The notes beneath the pieces are model-generated. The model was given only the letters and a program-made list of their open reading frames with translations, was not told the DNA's origin and made no database searches. A stretch of 64,000 nucleotides of DNA from Salinibacterium sp. NK8237 (GTDB lineage Bacteria; Actinomycetota; Actinomycetes; Actinomycetales; Microbacteriaceae), in NCBI RefSeq assembly GCF_015864955.1, contig NZ_JADYWE010000001.1, positions 1,302,001 through 1,366,000 of the forward strand, in the 5' to 3' direction. Position numbers and translations under genes: made by a program. Shown piece after piece: positions 44,653 through 53,395 of this stretch. The stretch's first letter is position 1. Each line of letters begins with the position of its first letter.

Positions 44653-46047
44653 TCAGGCCTCCGTTGAGATCGTGAGGTCTTCAGACCTGGACGTGGATGG
44701 TTCGTGGAAGTTGGAATGTACGGGCCGCACCAGAAGATTGGCCATGAACCCTACGACCAGTAGTCCCACCATGGTCAAGAGTGCGGGCTGATAGGCCGCA
44801 GCGGTCAGCTCGCCAGGGGCACCCTGCGCATCCAAGAAGGAATTCACGATCAGCGGGCCAGCGATGCCTGCCGCTGACCAGGCGGTCAGCAAGCGACCGT
44901 GAATGGCGCCCACTTGGAAGGTGCCGAAGAGATCGCGCAAGTACGCCGGAACCGTGGCGAAGCCACCGCCGTAGAACGAAATGATGACGAACGCGAGCGC
45001 GACGTAGATTGCGGTCGTGCTTGATCCAACCAGAGCCAACACGAGGTAGAGCACCGCGCCCACGCCGAGATAGATCATGTAAATGTTCTTGCGGCCGGTG
45101 ATGTCTGACGTGGATGACCAGACGAAGCGGCCGCCCATGTTGGCGATCGACAGCAGCCCGACGAAGCCGCCGGCCACTGCAGCCGTGACCAACGACTGCC
45201 CGTCGGGTTGACGGAAGAAGTCTTGAATCATGGGCGCAGCCTGCTCGAGAATTCCGATGCCCGCTGTGACGTTGCAGAAGAGCACGATCCAGACAAGCCA
45301 GAACTGACGGGTCTTGATCGCGTTGTTTGCCGAGACGTGGTTGCTGGTGACCAGCGCCTTCGCCTTAACTTTCGACGCGTCGAAACCGGCCGGCGTCCAG
45401 CTTTCGGCAGGCACCTTGATCGTGAATGCGCCGAACATCATGTACGCGAGATAGACGAGCCCCAGCGTGAGGAACAACTTGCCAACCGCGTCACCGCTGG
45501 CGACCCAGCCGTCAACTCCAGAGTTCGGATCGTAAAACGAGAGCAGTGCCGTGGAAACGGGGCTCGCGATTAGTGCGCCGCCACCGAATCCCATAATGGC
45601 CATACCGGTTGCAAGGCCGGGGCGGTCCGGGAACCACTTGATCAGGGTCGACACCGGGGAGATGTAGCCGATTCCTAGGCCGATACCGCCGATAAAGCCG
45701 TAGCCCACGTAGACCAGCCACAGCTGGTTGGAGAAGACGCCAAGCGAACCGATCAAGAAGCCGCTCGACCAGAACAGCGCGGCAACAAACATGGCTTTGC
45801 GTGGGCCGCTTCGGTCTACCCAGGTTCCCATGATCGCGGCCGACAGCCCGAGCATGACGATAGCGATCGAGAAGATCACGCCGATTTGGGTGAGGCTCGC
45901 ATCGAAATGTTCAACGAGAGCGGTCTTGTACACGCTCGTGGCGTACGCCTGGCCGATGCTCAAGTGCACCGCCAGCGCGGCTGGCGGAACAAGCCAGCGA
46001 TTGAAACCGGGAGGGGCGATGGTGTGTTCTCGGTCAAGCCAGCTCAT
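44653..46047 (-). CDS. OFA-type (oxalate/formate) MFS carrier
   Basis: The 464-residue protein has 12 helices; ATG at 46047 follows GGAGACC. Pattern GFNRWLVPPAALAVHLSIGQAY near the start, then YGFIGGIGLGIGYISPVSTLIKWFPDRPGLATG, matches the oxalate:formate antiporter (OFA) family. The C-terminus continues as the 33-residue small subunit one base later. Position back-to-back with the formate-dehydrogenase-like gene suggests formate or oxalate as substrate. Confidence 0.9.
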   Translation of the reverse strand: MSWLDREHTIAPPGFNRWLVPPAALAVHLSIGQAYATSVYKTALVEHFDASLTQIGVIFSIAIVMLGLSAAIMGTWVDRSGPRKAMFVAALFWSSGFLIGSLGVFSNQLWLVYVGYGFIGGIGLGIGYISPVSTLIKWFPDRPGLATGMAIMGFGGGALIASPVSTALLSFYDPNSGVDGWVASGDAVGKLFLTLGLVYLAYMMFGAFTIKVPAESWTPAGFDASKVKAKALVTSNHVSANNAIKTRQFWLVWIVLFCNVTAGIGILEQAAPMIQDFFRQPDGQSLVTAAVAGGFVGLLSIANMGGRFVWSSTSDITGRKNIYMIYLGVGAVLYLVLALVGSSTTAIYVALAFVIISFYGGGFATVPAYLRDLFGTFQVGAIHGRLLTAWSAAGIAGPLIVNSFLDAQGAPGELTAAAYQPALLTMVGLLVVGFMANLLVRPVHSNFHEPSTSRSEDLTISTEA

Positions 46048-46116
46048 GGATGGTCTCCTCGTCACATTAAGCATGGTGAACAGCAACGCTGCTGTCGGCA
46101 ATTTGGCCGCGAAACA

Positions 46117-46135
46117 CAGGTTAGCAATTAACCTG
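46117..46135. promoter_or_regulatory. Inverted repeat between the MFS and fdhF genes
   Basis: CAGGTTA (46117-46123) and TAACCTG (46129-46135) are perfect inverse complements separated by GCAAT. The site is 70 bases before the MFS start and 67 before fdhF, centred in the divergent promoter region, so a single dimeric regulator could control both. Confidence 0.6.
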
Positions 46136-46201
46136 ATCAAATCTTAGGTATCTGACCGAGATTATTTACGAATTCTCATAGATTGAAGGCAGGATGGGGT
46201 T

Positions 46202-48517
46202 ATGACACGTGGCGCACCGGTAGACGACATCAACGAAGACGACCTGATCGTCACGAAGCCTAAGAAGTCGGCGGCCGGAGTAGAAGCGGTGCTCGTCGCT
46301 CTGGATCGTGGAATCGCGCAGGCGGGCGTGACACGAACCGCGCGCTCACTGTTGCGACTGAACCAACGCGACGGCACGGACTGCCCCGGCTGCGCGTGGC
46401 CGGAATCGCAGGGACACCGCAAGGCCGCAGAGTTCTGCGAGAACGGCGCCAAGGCGGTCGCCGAGGAGAGCACTCTTCGCACCGTGACCCCGGAATTCTG
46501 GGCGGAACATTCCATCGCCGAATTGTCCGAGAAAACCGAATACTGGCTGGGCAACCAAGGCCGCATCACGCATCCGGTCGTCATCCGCCCCGGCGACACT
46601 CACTACTCGCAGATCTCCTGGAACGATGCCTTCGAACTCATCGGAGAAAAGATTCGCGCCTCAACCCCGGAGCGCACCGTCTTCTACACGTCCGGCCGCA
46701 CGGCCAACGAGTCGGCGTTCATGTACCAGCTCTTCGCCCGCTCGATCGGCACCAACAACATGCCGGACTGCTCGAACATGTGCCACGAATCATCCGGTTC
46801 CGCACTGAACCCCACCATCGGCATCGGTAAAGGCACCGTCTCTCTCGAGGACATCCATCAGGCCGAGCTCATCTTCGTCGTTGGCCAGAACCCAGGCACG
46901 AACCACCCTCGGATGCTGTCGGCGCTGGCCGAGTGCAAAGACAACGGTGGCAAGATCGTCGCCGTCAACCCGCTCCCCGAAGCCGGACTGTTCAACTTCA
47001 AAGACCCGCAAACCCCGAAAGGTGTTGTCGGGGGCGGCACGAATCTGGCCGATGAGTTTCTGCAGATCAAGGTTGGCGCAGACCTCGCGCTCTTCCAGGC
47101 CCTCGGCCACCTCCTGCTGGAGGAAGAAGAACGGGTTCCCGGCTCCGTCGTCGATCACGAGTTCGTCGCGGCGAACACCGATGGGATCGATGCCTACCGG
47201 GCCGCGCGCAAGACCATCGATTGGGACGAGACTGAGTCTGCTACCGGCCTCTCCCGCCTCGAGATCGCCAAGGTCGCTCACATGATGGTCGAGTCGAAGG
47301 CGACAATCATCTGCTGGGCACTCGGTCTTACGCAGCAGCCTCACTCCGTGAACACGCTCAAGGAGATCATCAACCTGCTGCTCCTTCAGGGCAACTTCGG
47401 CAAGCCCGGCGCCGGTGCATGCCCGGTGCGCGGCCATTCCAACGTGCAGGGTGACCGCACGATGGGCGTCTGGGAGAAACCGCACGAGTGGATGCTGGAT
47501 GCCCTCGACAAAGAATTCGGCATCACTTCCCCGCGCGCCCACGGCTTCGATTCGGTCGAAACTGTGGAGGCGTTCGAGAACGACGACGTGGACGTGTTCG
47601 TGTCGATGGGCGGAAACTTTGCGCTCGCTGCCTCCGACACAGAAGCCCTCGGTTCCGCACTGCAGCGGGTAGGTCTGACCGTGCACGTCTCGACCAAGCC
47701 GAACCGTTCCCATGTGGTGCACGGACTCACCTCGCTGATCCTGCCCACTCTGGGCCGCACGGATACCGACGACAAGCATCCGGGGGGCCGTCAGGTGCTT
47801 TCCGTGGAGGATTCCATGTCGGTCGTGCGCACCACCCAGGGGCGACTGAAGCCGGTGTCGGATCACCTTCTCGCTGAGCCAGTGATCATCGCCCGGATGG
47901 CCAGCGCCACCCTGGGCGAGGATCACCCGATCGACTGGAAGGCGATGGCGGACGACTACGACGTCATCCGCGACCACATCGCCCGCGTGCTACCGGGCTT
48001 CGCCGACTTCAACACACGCCTGAAGACAAAGAACGGTTTCGTGTTGCCGAACCCGCCGCGCGACACCCGCAGCTTCGCCACCGACATCGGTCTCGCGCGC
48101 TTCACGGTCAGCCCGCTGGAATACCTCACCCCACCGCCGGGGCACCTGATCTTGCAGACCATGCGCAGCCACGACCAGTACAACACCACGTATTACGGAC
48201 TGGATGATCGCTACCGTGGCATCTCTGGTGGCCGTCGCGTCATCCTCATCAATGAGGACGATGCCGCCGACATGGGTTTCACCGATCGCGCCCTCGTTGA
48301 TGTGATCAGCACGTTCCAAGGTCAGGAGCGCCGTGCCGACAAGTTCCGTCTCGTCTTTTACCCGACCCCGCGGGGCTGTGCGGCAGCGTATTTTCCCGAG
48401 GCAAACAACCTCGTGCACCGTGAACTGGTCGCCCGCGAGTCGAACACCCCCGGCTATAAGGCAATGGCGGTGCGGTTCGTCCCGGCCACGGAGGACGAAG
48501 CACCGCAGATGAGCTAG
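46202..48517 (+). CDS. FdhF/YdeP-family molybdopterin oxidoreductase
   Basis: The 771-residue protein is a bis-MGD enzyme of the FdhF/YdeP type: NQRDGTDCPGCAWPES (Cys61, Cys64), SGRTANESAFMYQLFAR, MPDCSNMCHESSG, VGQNPGTNHPRMLSAL, GACPVRGHSNVQGDRTMG, and the C-terminal dinucleotide domain LILQTMRSHDQYNT. Family members are formate dehydrogenase alpha-like proteins of uncertain electron acceptor; no beta or gamma subunit is encoded nearby. It is divergent from the OFA carrier and convergent with fdhD. ATG follows GGCAGGATGG. Confidence 0.92.
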   Translation: MTRGAPVDDINEDDLIVTKPKKSAAGVEAVLVALDRGIAQAGVTRTARSLLRLNQRDGTDCPGCAWPESQGHRKAAEFCENGAKAVAEESTLRTVTPEFWAEHSIAELSEKTEYWLGNQGRITHPVVIRPGDTHYSQISWNDAFELIGEKIRASTPERTVFYTSGRTANESAFMYQLFARSIGTNNMPDCSNMCHESSGSALNPTIGIGKGTVSLEDIHQAELIFVVGQNPGTNHPRMLSALAECKDNGGKIVAVNPLPEAGLFNFKDPQTPKGVVGGGTNLADEFLQIKVGADLALFQALGHLLLEEEERVPGSVVDHEFVAANTDGIDAYRAARKTIDWDETESATGLSRLEIAKVAHMMVESKATIICWALGLTQQPHSVNTLKEIINLLLLQGNFGKPGAGACPVRGHSNVQGDRTMGVWEKPHEWMLDALDKEFGITSPRAHGFDSVETVEAFENDDVDVFVSMGGNFALAASDTEALGSALQRVGLTVHVSTKPNRSHVVHGLTSLILPTLGRTDTDDKHPGGRQVLSVEDSMSVVRTTQGRLKPVSDHLLAEPVIIARMASATLGEDHPIDWKAMADDYDVIRDHIARVLPGFADFNTRLKTKNGFVLPNPPRDTRSFATDIGLARFTVSPLEYLTPPPGHLILQTMRSHDQYNTTYYGLDDRYRGISGGRRVILINEDDAADMGFTDRALVDVISTFQGQERRADKFRLVFYPTPRGCAAAYFPEANNLVHRELVARESNTPGYKAMAVRFVPATEDEAPQMS

Positions 48518-48551
48518 CGCGGCCGCGGCCGCTACTGCGGGCGGCCGCTAG
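48514..48551. terminator. Bidirectional hairpin holding both stop codons of fdhF and fdhD
   Basis: The left arm CTAGCGCGGCCGCGGCCGC (48514-48532) pairs with the right arm GCGGGCGGCCGCTAG (48537-48551) with one bulge. The TAG of the fdhF-like gene (48515-48517) and the TAG of fdhD (48548-48550) lie at mirrored positions near the ends of the arms, so the structure serves both convergent genes. Confidence 0.75.
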
Positions 48552-49399
48552 TGAGCGTGGGCCGACTCGTCCTGCGTGATGCGTTCTTGCCCGGCGTAGA
48601 GCACCATTGATTTTCCGCGCAGGAAGCCCACAAGCGTCATGCCTACCTCGGTCGCAAATTCCGCGGCGAGGGACGATGGCGCCGACACGGCGGCCAGCAC
48701 CGGGATGCCGGCCATCATCGCTTTCTGCGCCAGCTCGAAACTCGCTCGGCTGGATACCATGAGCACGGTTCCCGATAACGGGAGGCGATTCTCCTTGACA
48801 GCCCAGCCAATAACTTTGTCGACTGCGTTGTGCCGCCCCACATCCTCGCGCACCACCAACATCTCCCCGGTGGTTCCATCGAACAGCGCGGCGGCGTGCA
48901 GCCCGCCAGTCTTCTCGAACACGTCTTGCGCTTCGCGCAACTTCTCCGGGAAGGTCGTGAGCAACTCAGCATCGATCCGCGCAGCATCCTCCGCGACGGA
49001 GAACGCTGACTTGGTGCGCACCGCGTCGATGCTCGCCTTGCCGCACAGACCACAGGAGCTGGTCGTGAGGAACGACCGTTCCAAGCTGGGATCGGGCGCG
49101 GCCACTCCGGGCGCGAGGGTGACGTCGAGAACGTTGTAGGTGTTCAGCCCCTCGACAGTGGCACCGGCACAGTAGCGTGCAGCGAAGAAATGGTCGCCCG
49201 TGGTGATAATTCCCTCGGAGACGAGAAATCCAGCGGCCAGATCGAAGTCATCACCCGGGGTGCGCATCGTCACCGCGAGCGAACGCCCGTTGACCCGCAT
49301 TTCTAGCGGCTCTTCCACCGCAAGCACGTCCTCCCGGGCTGCCGCAGGTGAACCAATCGTCACTCGGGTGATCTTGCGTCGTGCCGTGATTCTGTTCAC
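48548..49399 (-). CDS. fdhD: FdhD sulfurtransferase for formate dehydrogenase
   Basis: The 283-residue protein has the redox pair CGLCG near residue 116, EDVGRHNAVDKVIG, and VSSRASFELAQKA, all hallmarks of FdhD. FdhD delivers sulfur to the bis-MGD cofactor of formate dehydrogenases, so its presence strongly supports a sulfurated-Mo active site in the neighbouring oxidoreductase. It is convergent with that gene through a shared hairpin. Confidence 0.96.
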   Translation of the reverse strand: MNRITARRKITRVTIGSPAAAREDVLAVEEPLEMRVNGRSLAVTMRTPGDDFDLAAGFLVSEGIITTGDHFFAARYCAGATVEGLNTYNVLDVTLAPGVAAPDPSLERSFLTTSSCGLCGKASIDAVRTKSAFSVAEDAARIDAELLTTFPEKLREAQDVFEKTGGLHAAALFDGTTGEMLVVREDVGRHNAVDKVIGWAVKENRLPLSGTVLMVSSRASFELAQKAMMAGIPVLAAVSAPSSLAAEFATEVGMTLVGFLRGKSMVLYAGQERITQDESAHAH

Positions 49400-49465
49400 G
49401 CTGCCTGCCTCCTCGTGTGCTGCACAATTACTGCGCCAGCCATAAGCCGAGACTATCTCGGTGAC

Positions 49466-49521
49466 GGCAATGAGGGCAGGAGCCTCTGGAACGAGCTTGT
49501 CGAATGGTGACGCTCATTGCC
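49466..49521. promoter_or_regulatory. Inverted repeat in the fdhD/mobA divergent region
   Basis: GGCAATGAG (49466-49474) and CTCATTGCC (49513-49521) are perfect inverse complements 38 bases apart. Similar flanks (GACGG before the left arm, CCGTC after the right arm) extend the symmetry with a two-base offset. It could be a pair of regulator sites or a large hairpin leader for mobA, whose start is 21 bases later. Confidence 0.45.
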
Positions 49522-49541
49522 CCGTCAATTAGAGTAACTCC

Positions 49542-50171
49542 ATGCTGATCGATGCTGCGGTACTCGCCGGAGGTCGCTCATCCCGATTGGGGTCTGCCGC
49601 CAAGGCATCGCTCCACGTGGAAGGCAACAGCCTTCTCGAACATGCCCTCGCTGCAGCCTTGAGCGTCGCGCGCACGTGCACCGTCGTTGGCCCCATTGAC
49701 CCTAATCTTGTGGACTCTGCGGTGCTGATCACGCGAGAGGACCCGCCATTCTCTGGCCCCGCGGCCGCGCTAGCCGTTGGCGTTCACCACCTCGCGGCAA
49801 ACGTGCCGAGCGAGAGCGACGCCATCTTGGTCTTGGCGTGTGACATGCCGGGGATCGCCGCCCACGTTCCGGCGCTTGCAGCCGCACTCTCCGCTGCGCC
49901 CGCAGACGTGGATGGCGTGATTTCTGTCGATGCGACCGGCCACCGTCAACCACTTGCCGGCCTCTATCGCCGCCGCGCCTTGGTCAACGCGATCTCGCGG
50001 TGCGCCGATGACGACCTGATCGGGCTCTCGATGAGAAAGCTGATCGAGCCGCTCACGCTGATCACCGTTGAGGCGCTCCTCGGCGAGACCGGTGATGTTG
50101 ACACGTGGGAAGATGCTGCTCGTCTTGGCGCAACCGACCCGGTCACAGAAACGAAAGAAGCAACAGAATGA
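49542..50171 (+). CDS. mobA: MobA-like molybdenum cofactor guanylyltransferase
   Basis: The 209-residue nucleotidyltransferase has the N-terminal AVLAGGRSSRLGSAAKASL signature and the metal Asp in VLACDMPGI. It attaches GMP to molybdopterin, giving the MGD cofactor needed by FdhF-type enzymes. Its stop overlaps the next gene by four bases (ATGA), so it is the first gene of a small Moco operon divergent from fdhD. Confidence 0.92.
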   Translation: MLIDAAVLAGGRSSRLGSAAKASLHVEGNSLLEHALAAALSVARTCTVVGPIDPNLVDSAVLITREDPPFSGPAAALAVGVHHLAANVPSESDAILVLACDMPGIAAHVPALAAALSAAPADVDGVISVDATGHRQPLAGLYRRRALVNAISRCADDDLIGLSMRKLIEPLTLITVEALLGETGDVDTWEDAARLGATDPVTETKEATE

Positions 50172-50455
50172 ACTCAGAAGAACGCCAGAGCCTCGACGAC
50201 TGGGCAGTGCGCCTCAGCGGAGCTTTGGGCATTGACACCGCAGAGTTTCGTGAAGCATTGGATGTCGACGGCATCCTGGACCTAGCCGGAGTCGCCGCAC
50301 ACACTGTGATTCGCCCAGCCGCTCCCGTCACCACGTTCCTTGTCGGTTACGCCGCCGGCCTTGCTGCGACCGCCGGAAACGATCCAGCCTCGGCCCTTCG
50401 AAGCGCGGATGCCACCGCGAGAGCTGCGCTCACGGCCGAGAACGACGCAAAGTAG
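50168..50455 (+). CDS. DUF6457 protein coupled to mobA
   Basis: The 95-residue helical protein (ERQSLDDWAVRLSGALGID, then LDLAGVAAHTVIRPAAPVTTF) matches DUF6457, a family found directly after mobA in actinobacteria, sometimes fused. No catalytic motif; it may help MobA or bind MPT. ATG at 50168 overlaps the mobA stop; the upstream frame from 50105 is a shadow. Confidence 0.82.
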   Translation: MNSEERQSLDDWAVRLSGALGIDTAEFREALDVDGILDLAGVAAHTVIRPAAPVTTFLVGYAAGLAATAGNDPASALRSADATARAALTAENDAK

Positions 50456-50504
50456 CCCGACGATTCGAGCACGAATCAGAATGAGCCTTAGCTAGGGTGA
50501 GAGC

Positions 50505-51761
50505 ATGCCCCACGAAGCATCCGCAACGCCCACGTCGATCAGCATTGAGCAGCACCTTTCACGGGTTCTGGCCACCGTCACGCCCTTACCCATCGTCACT
50601 GTTCCGATTGCGCACGCGCTGCAGCTCACCCTCGCAGAAGACGTTCGCGCCGCGATAAATGTGCCCGGTTTCGACAACTCTGCCATGGACGGTTACGCGC
50701 TCCGGCAGGCGGATGCCGCAGCGGCAACGCCGGAAACACCGGCAGTGCTCAGCGTCGTTGCTGACCTCCCCGCAGGTTCCGCAGAGAACCCGCGCCTACA
50801 GCCCGGTGAGGTTGCCCGGATCATGACCGGTGCCGCGGTGCCGGATGACGCGGACTGCATCGTGCCGATCGAAGAGACCGATGAGGGCACCGAAACGGTC
50901 ACCATTTTTCGCGCCCCTCACGCTGCCGCCCACATTCGTCGAATGGGCACTGATGTGCGCGCGGGTGAGACGGTGCTGACTGCGGGTCGCGTTCTCGGCG
51001 CCCGTGATCTGGCTGCGGCAGCAGCCGCCGGAGCCAGCACGCTGTCGGTTTACCCAGCGCCGCGCATCGGGGTGCTCTCGACCGGAACTGAACTGCGCGA
51101 GCCAGGCGAGCCGCTGGCGCGCGGCCAAATCCACGACTCCAACTCGCTGCTACTGGCAGCGATGATTACCGAGTGTGGCGGCATCCCCGTTCAGCTCGGT
51201 TCTGTTCCCGACGACGACAATGCTCTGCGTGAGATCCTCGAGAAAAACGCACCCGACGTGGATGCGTTTGTCACCTCGGGCGGAGTCAGTGTCGGTGCCT
51301 ACGACGTGGTGAAAGCGGTGCTCGCACCGCTCGATGTATGGTTCGGACCGGTGCGGATGCAGCCCGGCAAGCCACAGGGCTTTGGCCGCTTCCCTGTCGC
51401 GGCAGGGGTAGGTCCCGCAATTTTCGCTTTGCCCGGCAACCCGGTGAGCGTCTTTGTGTCCTTCGAGACCTTCGTGCGCCCGGCGCTGCTCACGATGGCG
51501 GGCCGCGCTCCGATCGTGCGGCCGACGCTCACCGCCACCGTGACAACGGGCTGGCGCAGCCCCGCGGGGCGCGCGCAATACATGCCTGCCATTGTCGAAC
51601 AGGATGAGCAGGGTGCGGCATCCGTTCGGCCTGCGAGCGCGGGTGGTGCCGGTTCCTATCTCGTCGCGAGTCTGGCCGGTGCCAATGCTCTGGCCTTTGT
51701 GCCCGAAGATGTGACCGAGGTGCGCCCCGGCGACGTGCTGACTGTCACACTGGTGTCATGA
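50505..51761 (+). CDS. moeA: Molybdopterin molybdenumtransferase MoeA
   Basis: The 418-residue protein has the MoeA marks VPGFDNSAMDGYAL, IMTGAAVPDDADCIVPIE, RMGTDVRAGE, STGTELREPG, TSGGVSVGAYD and LPGNPVSVFVSFE. It inserts molybdate into adenylylated molybdopterin made by Mog. It is followed by moaC with a four-base overlap. It lies about 50 bases after the DUF6457 gene. Confidence 0.96.
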   Translation: MPHEASATPTSISIEQHLSRVLATVTPLPIVTVPIAHALQLTLAEDVRAAINVPGFDNSAMDGYALRQADAAAATPETPAVLSVVADLPAGSAENPRLQPGEVARIMTGAAVPDDADCIVPIEETDEGTETVTIFRAPHAAAHIRRMGTDVRAGETVLTAGRVLGARDLAAAAAAGASTLSVYPAPRIGVLSTGTELREPGEPLARGQIHDSNSLLLAAMITECGGIPVQLGSVPDDDNALREILEKNAPDVDAFVTSGGVSVGAYDVVKAVLAPLDVWFGPVRMQPGKPQGFGRFPVAAGVGPAIFALPGNPVSVFVSFETFVRPALLTMAGRAPIVRPTLTATVTTGWRSPAGRAQYMPAIVEQDEQGAASVRPASAGGAGSYLVASLAGANALAFVPEDVTEVRPGDVLTVTLVS

Positions 51762-52237
51762 GCGATCAGCCTTTCACCCACCTCAATTCCGCTGGCCAAG
51801 CCCGGATGGTGGATGTCACCGCCAAGACCCCGACCGTGCGCGAAGCGACGGCGGAAGGTTTCGTTCGCTGCTCCCCCGTGATCATTGAAGCGCTGCGCTC
51901 GGGTAACGCTCCCAAGGGAGACGTTCTGGCTGTCGCACGCATCGCCGGCATCCAAGCTGCGAAGCGCACCGCCGAACTCTTGCCGCTCGCCCACATCATC
52001 GGCGTGCACGGTGCCAGCGTTGACCTTGAGGTGACGGATGACGGAGTCGCCGTGACCGCGACCGTCCGCACCGCAGACCGCACCGGCGTCGAGATGGAAG
52101 CCATGACCGCGGTGTCGGTGGCGGCTCTCGCGATCGTCGACATGGTTAAGGGCATGGACAAGACCGTGCAGATCGAGAACGTGCGACTGCTCGCGAAGTC
52201 TGGCGGTCGTTCCGGCGACTGGCGTCGGCCGGAATAG
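51758..52237 (+). CDS. moaC: Cyclic pyranopterin monophosphate synthase MoaC
   Basis: The 159-residue protein shows FTHLNSAGQARMVDVTAKT, KGDVLAVARIAGIQAAKRT, LPLAHII and GVEMEAMTAVSVAALAIVDMVK, the standard MoaC pattern with the active Lys near the C-terminus (KSGGRSGDW). It converts the MoaA product to cPMP. It overlaps moeA by four bases and is convergent with mog. Confidence 0.96.
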   Translation: MSDQPFTHLNSAGQARMVDVTAKTPTVREATAEGFVRCSPVIIEALRSGNAPKGDVLAVARIAGIQAAKRTAELLPLAHIIGVHGASVDLEVTDDGVAVTATVRTADRTGVEMEAMTAVSVAALAIVDMVKGMDKTVQIENVRLLAKSGGRSGDWRRPE

Positions 52238-52310
52238 CGCGCAGCGAGCACGCTCGCACTCGCACTACTCGGCCCGAAGTGAAAGTCGCTATCTCAGCGA
52301 AAGTCGCTAG

Positions 52311-52820
52311 CTAGTGGTCTCCGCCATCGAGCTGCTCCAGAATATGTCCAATCAGCGGCGCAACCACCGCGAGACCCTCTTCAACCGCTTTCGTCGACCC
52401 GGGCAGATTGACCACGAGAGCATCGCCCGCGATGCCGACCAGACCGCGACTCAGTACCGCCATCTTCGTGTGCCGAGCTCCCTCGCGGCGCAGCTCTTCG
52501 GCAATGCCGGGAATCTCGCGCGTGAGCACGGGGCGGGTTCCTTCGGGCGTGAGATCCCGGGGTGCCACTCCGGTTCCGCCACTCGTGATGACGATGCGGG
52601 CACCGGCGGCGAGCGCGGCACGGATGCCGGCAGTGACTGATTCCGCGCCATCCGGAATCACCGTCAACGACACCACATAGCCCTGCTGGGCGAGCAGCTC
52701 GACCGCACGCGGCCCCGAAGTGTCGGCGCGTTCGCCACGAGAGCTGCGGTCAGAAACCGTGATGACCGCGGCGGGCACTGCCGCAACATCGCTGCCCGTG
52801 CTGCTGTGAATGTGAACCAT
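52311..52820 (-). CDS. mog: Molybdopterin adenylyltransferase Mog/MoaB
   Basis: The 169-residue protein begins near AVITVSDRSSRGERAD and has ITSGGTGVAPRDLTPEGT, the molybdopterin-binding loop, plus LSRGLVGIAGDALVVNLPGS. It adenylates molybdopterin before MoeA acts. ATG at 52820 is chosen; the frame extends 13 codons further into the region before the divergent GNAT gene. The 73 bases to moaC contain a GAAAGTCGCT direct repeat. Confidence 0.94.
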   Translation of the reverse strand: MVHIHSSTGSDVAAVPAAVITVSDRSSRGERADTSGPRAVELLAQQGYVVSLTVIPDGAESVTAGIRAALAAGARIVITSGGTGVAPRDLTPEGTRPVLTREIPGIAEELRREGARHTKMAVLSRGLVGIAGDALVVNLPGSTKAVEEGLAVVAPLIGHILEQLDGGDH

Positions 52821-52873
52821 GGCTGCAACGCTACGGCAGGCTGCGCGCCCGGCCCACAACTAAGATTCAGAAT

Positions 52874-53383
52874 ATGCGCGAACCACAGTTTTCGATCCGA
52901 CGAACGGAGCCAACAGATTGGCGTGAGGTCCGCGATCTGAGGTTGGAGATGCTCGCCGATACCCCGATGGGATTTGCGGAGCACCTCGAGGATGCTCAGC
53001 GTGCCACCGAAGCAGAGTGGCAGCGGCGCGCTGTTCGCGGGCAGAACTCGTTGGCGATTGCTGTCGCCGCGATCACCGCCGACGGCAGGTGGATCGGCAC
53101 GATGGGGTGCTATGTCCCTGACGCAAAAACAGGCCCGCTCCTTGTAGGTGTATACGTCACTCCCGATTTTCGTGGCCGGAAAGCTGGCGTGACGGATGCC
53201 CTGCTCGCGACCATCGAGCAGTGGGCTTTCCAGTACGGCAGCACCCTCACCCTCGGCGTGCACGAAGACAACGCTCGAGCTCGTGCCGCCTACGAGAATC
53301 GCGGCTTCAGCCTGACGAGGCACACGGTTCCGTACATTCTCGATAAATCCCGACGCGAACTCGAAATGATCAAGCAGCTTTAG
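52874..53383 (+). CDS. GNAT-family N-acetyltransferase
   Basis: The 169-residue protein has the GNAT core: FSIRRTEPTDWREVRDLRLE, VGVYVTPDFRGRKAGVTDAL (acetyl-CoA loop), and HEDNARARAAYENRGF. The acceptor is unknown. It is divergent from mog and convergent with the amidase, 13 bases apart. Confidence 0.92.
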   Translation: MREPQFSIRRTEPTDWREVRDLRLEMLADTPMGFAEHLEDAQRATEAEWQRRAVRGQNSLAIAVAAITADGRWIGTMGCYVPDAKTGPLLVGVYVTPDFRGRKAGVTDALLATIEQWAFQYGSTLTLGVHEDNARARAAYENRGFSLTRHTVPYILDKSRRELEMIKQL

Positions 53384-53395
53384 GGTGCGACCCGC

